Below are positions 42,606 through 44,177 of a DNA stretch of 44,177 nucleotides, piece by piece (position 1 is the first letter of the stretch; the number at the start of each line of letters is the position of its first letter). Under the pieces are notes generated by a model, which worked only from the letters and a program-made list of their open reading frames with translations, ran no database searches and had not been told where the DNA came from. Source of the DNA: an uncultured Lachnospiraceae bacterium (GTDB lineage: Bacteria; Bacillota; Clostridia; Lachnospirales; Lachnospiraceae); NCBI GenBank assembly GCA_934432885.1, contig CAKRYY010000024.1:1-44177 (forward strand), in the 5' to 3' direction. Position numbers and translations under genes: made by a program.

Positions 42606-43847
42606 CTACTGCTCCTTAGCTGCCTGCGTTTCCTTTTCCCCATTTTGCAAATCTACCTTCGTATAGGTAAGCACCCCTGTCTTTTCAACAACCGTAAGAT
42701 TTGCCAAAAGCGTATAGTGCAGAGAATCCTTTTTTATTTTAACATCTTTTTTCAGAATTTGTACCCCTTTTTCATGCAAACTTTTCTCGACGGCATCCAG
42801 TTTCTCCATGCACAATGTCTTTGCCTGTGCCTGCGTATACTTTTTTTCAATTAGCGTATATTCCCTGTAGTGATAAGCGCCAAAGCTAAATGGCAGCTCC
42901 AGCCCCCGGAACAGCGCAGCCTTCTTTTCCTTCACAATGCAGTCGCTTTTTTCATACTGCGGCACGCGCATGGGAAGCTGCAGCTCTTTTCCAAAAATCC
43001 GCAGGTAGGGAAGCTTTGTTTCTCTTCCAGTGTATTCCTTATGCTGATACACAAGCGGCAGATTTTCCTGAACTGTTCTTGTGCATTTCAGAAAAATATC
43101 CGCGTCCGCCTGGCAGAGCAAATACTCCTTCACAAGCATATCCTCTCCATAGACAGGAACTGCACCGCTTACAAGAACATCCCCCTTTGCTACCGTATCC
43201 GCTTCCTTTACAAGCGGAACGCCGCTCCTGGTTACCATTCTGACAATAACGCCATCACATCCTGCCAGAAGGTCCATTCCCTGCGAGCTTTTTTCCTCTA
43301 TGGCAGGCGCTTTCCTGTCATTCTCTTTAATCTGAATCACGAGTCTGGTACCCTCCAGCTTTGCCGAAGTCCAGGTCACAGCATCAAACTCCCTGCGTAT
43401 CGACTGTTCCAGTGTTTCAATATCCAAAGCATCCTTACGGCTTCCGCAGACGATTTTTTCCTCCTTCAGAAAATCCATCAGCACATCCGTTGTCAGCATT
43501 TCATTCCCGGTAATTTCAATCGCCCAGATATAATGCGACATTCCATGCAGAAATAAAAGACAGCCAAGCAGTCCGGCTGCAAATATGCCTCTCTTTTTCA
43601 TGCGCGGAATACAAAAAGGCAGTCCATGTCTTTCCAGAACTGCCACCCTTGTCTTTGTTTTTCGGGTAATCGCCTTAAGCTGCCAGAACCCTGCAAGACT
43701 GATGCACATACAGTAACAGCCGCCCCGCTTTTCGATATTCCATAAAAGAATGTTCCTGTTGCTGCACAGATTCATAAAACGCTCCGGCGAATATCCCCAT
43801 ACCCGCAGCCTTACATATCCCCGCAGATAATGAATCAGCTTTTCCAT
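42606..43847 (-). CDS. yqfD: Sporulation protein YqfD
   Basis: A 413-residue protein of the YqfD family, needed for efficient spore formation. The N-terminal cytosolic part (LIHYLRGYVRLRVWGYSPERF) is followed by a membrane helix at about residues 87-105 (IFAAGLLGCLLFLHGMSHYIW) and extracytoplasmic repeats beginning IEITGNEMLTTDVL, a POTRA-like pattern. Later, LLAGCDGVIVRMVTRSG and KGDVLVSGAVP resemble the stage IV YqfD blocks. GGGAGG precedes the ATG. It is 12 bases after yqfC and directly before phoH, the canonical spore-former order. Confidence 0.93.
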   Translation of the reverse strand: MEKLIHYLRGYVRLRVWGYSPERFMNLCSNRNILLWNIEKRGGCYCMCISLAGFWQLKAITRKTKTRVAVLERHGLPFCIPRMKKRGIFAAGLLGCLLFLHGMSHYIWAIEITGNEMLTTDVLMDFLKEEKIVCGSRKDALDIETLEQSIRREFDAVTWTSAKLEGTRLVIQIKENDRKAPAIEEKSSQGMDLLAGCDGVIVRMVTRSGVPLVKEADTVAKGDVLVSGAVPVYGEDMLVKEYLLCQADADIFLKCTRTVQENLPLVYQHKEYTGRETKLPYLRIFGKELQLPMRVPQYEKSDCIVKEKKAALFRGLELPFSFGAYHYREYTLIEKKYTQAQAKTLCMEKLDAVEKSLHEKGVQILKKDVKIKKDSLHYTLLANLTVVEKTGVLTYTKVDLQNGEKETQAAKEQ

Positions 43848-43859
43848 CAGTGCCTCCCA

Positions 43860-44153
43860 TTATTCATACCTGACATATTCAATACATCCACTGATTTTCA
43901 TGTCCTCATTGGTATAATAGTCAATGGACAGGCGCTGTCCTGTAATACATATCTGGCAGGTCTTGCCCTGGAGGAGCACAAGTGTATCGCTGTACTCGAT
44001 AATCCCCTTATAATTTTCAATCCATGCTTCACGATTTCCGGTCAATGTGACAATAGAAGCTCCCAAAAGCAAATCTTTTGGAAGCTTCAGTGAATCTACG
44101 ACCAGTTCTTTTTTTGATAATGTTTCGTATGTGGTCTCTTTTTTCCTTTTCAT
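43860..44153 (-). CDS. yqfC: YabP/YqfC family sporulation protein
   Basis: A 97-residue protein of the YabP/YqfC family, active in the mother cell during spore coat or cortex assembly. It has a basic start (MKRKK), then LPKDLLLGASIVTLTGNREAWIENYKGIIEY, the core of the family, and ends SIDYYTNEDMKISGCIEYVRYE. The ATG at 44153 has only a weak site (CTGTGG), and the window ends 24 bases upstream, so the promoter is outside. First gene of the long 44153-23484 run. Confidence 0.92.
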   Translation of the reverse strand: MKRKKETTYETLSKKELVVDSLKLPKDLLLGASIVTLTGNREAWIENYKGIIEYSDTLVLLQGKTCQICITGQRLSIDYYTNEDMKISGCIEYVRYE

Positions 44154-44177
44154 ACCACAGTATATGAAGGCTTAAGC
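44154..44177. other. Right-edge remnant without recognisable feature
   Basis: Twenty-four bases upstream of yqfC. Too short to show a promoter or the end of another gene. Confidence 0.5.

Noticed and set aside
1..44177. Plus-strand genes
   Set aside because: All plus-strand open frames lie inside clear minus-strand genes, have no consistent ribosome binding sites and show no recognisable protein family.
1..44177. Mobile elements, CRISPR arrays, defence islands, tRNA or rRNA genes
   Set aside because: No transposase, integrase, direct-repeat array or tRNA/rRNA-like sequence seen; gene spacing is compact and of core type throughout.

Overview
The window is 44 kb of chromosomal backbone from a low-to-mid-GC, spore-forming Clostridia-type Firmicute, most likely a Lachnospiraceae member. 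The assignment rests on gene content and order: yqfC-yqfD-phoH-(HD protein)-ybeY, DUF4321-radC-mreBCD-mrdA-minCDE-rodA, yggS-sepF, a split serine dehydratase (sdaAB/sdaAA), and clostridial small proteins. Ribosome binding sites are strong (AGGAGG-like) and several starts are TTG or GTG. Every gene I can support is on the minus strand, so transcription runs from high to low coordinates. I see no tRNA, rRNA, IS element, phage gene, CRISPR array or broken gene. No gap between genes exceeds about 235 bases.

Layout in transcription order. (1) 44153 to 23484 is a 20.7 kb run of tightly packed genes with no visible terminator: sporulation yqfC/yqfD, phoH, a PgpH-like membrane protein with a damaged HD motif, ybeY, a SpoVB/MurJ-like flippase, a BofC-like exported protein, two tandem FAD oxidoreductases, proB, 5-formyl-THF cyclo-ligase, proA, miaB, mutS, mutL, miaA and a YnbB-type PLP enzyme. 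(2) 23370 to 12701 is a shape and division block: DUF4321, radC, mreB, mreC, mreD, a very large PBP2, minC, minD, minE, rodA, methylglyoxal synthase and a DacF-like lipoprotein carboxypeptidase. (3) 12634 to 9489 holds a mini P-loop protein with its own promoter, an HlyD-like membrane protein, yggS and sepF, closed by a strong terminator. (4) 9411 to 6866 is aroB-lspA-RluA-type pseudouridine synthase. (5) 6678 to 2741 is centred on pyruvate: an unrecognised protein, CstA, and the two serine dehydratase subunits. (6) 2679 to 881 is a cytidylate-kinase-like protein coupled to an MFS transporter. (7) A ZTP riboswitch with an overlapping terminator controls a PurO-like IMP cyclohydrolase that runs off the left edge.

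The clearest regulatory element is the ZTP riboswitch at 721-793. Its P1, P2 and pseudoknot can be paired by eye, and its 3' half is also the 5' arm of an intrinsic terminator. The alarm metabolite ZMP/ZTP would therefore turn on the last purine-synthesis step. The best candidates for new biology are the HlyD-like protein without an exporter beside sepF, the mini P-loop ATPase, the degenerate PgpH-like HD protein, the roughly 240-residue insertion in PBP2, and the protein coupled to CstA. I found no obvious defence island or novel mobile system.
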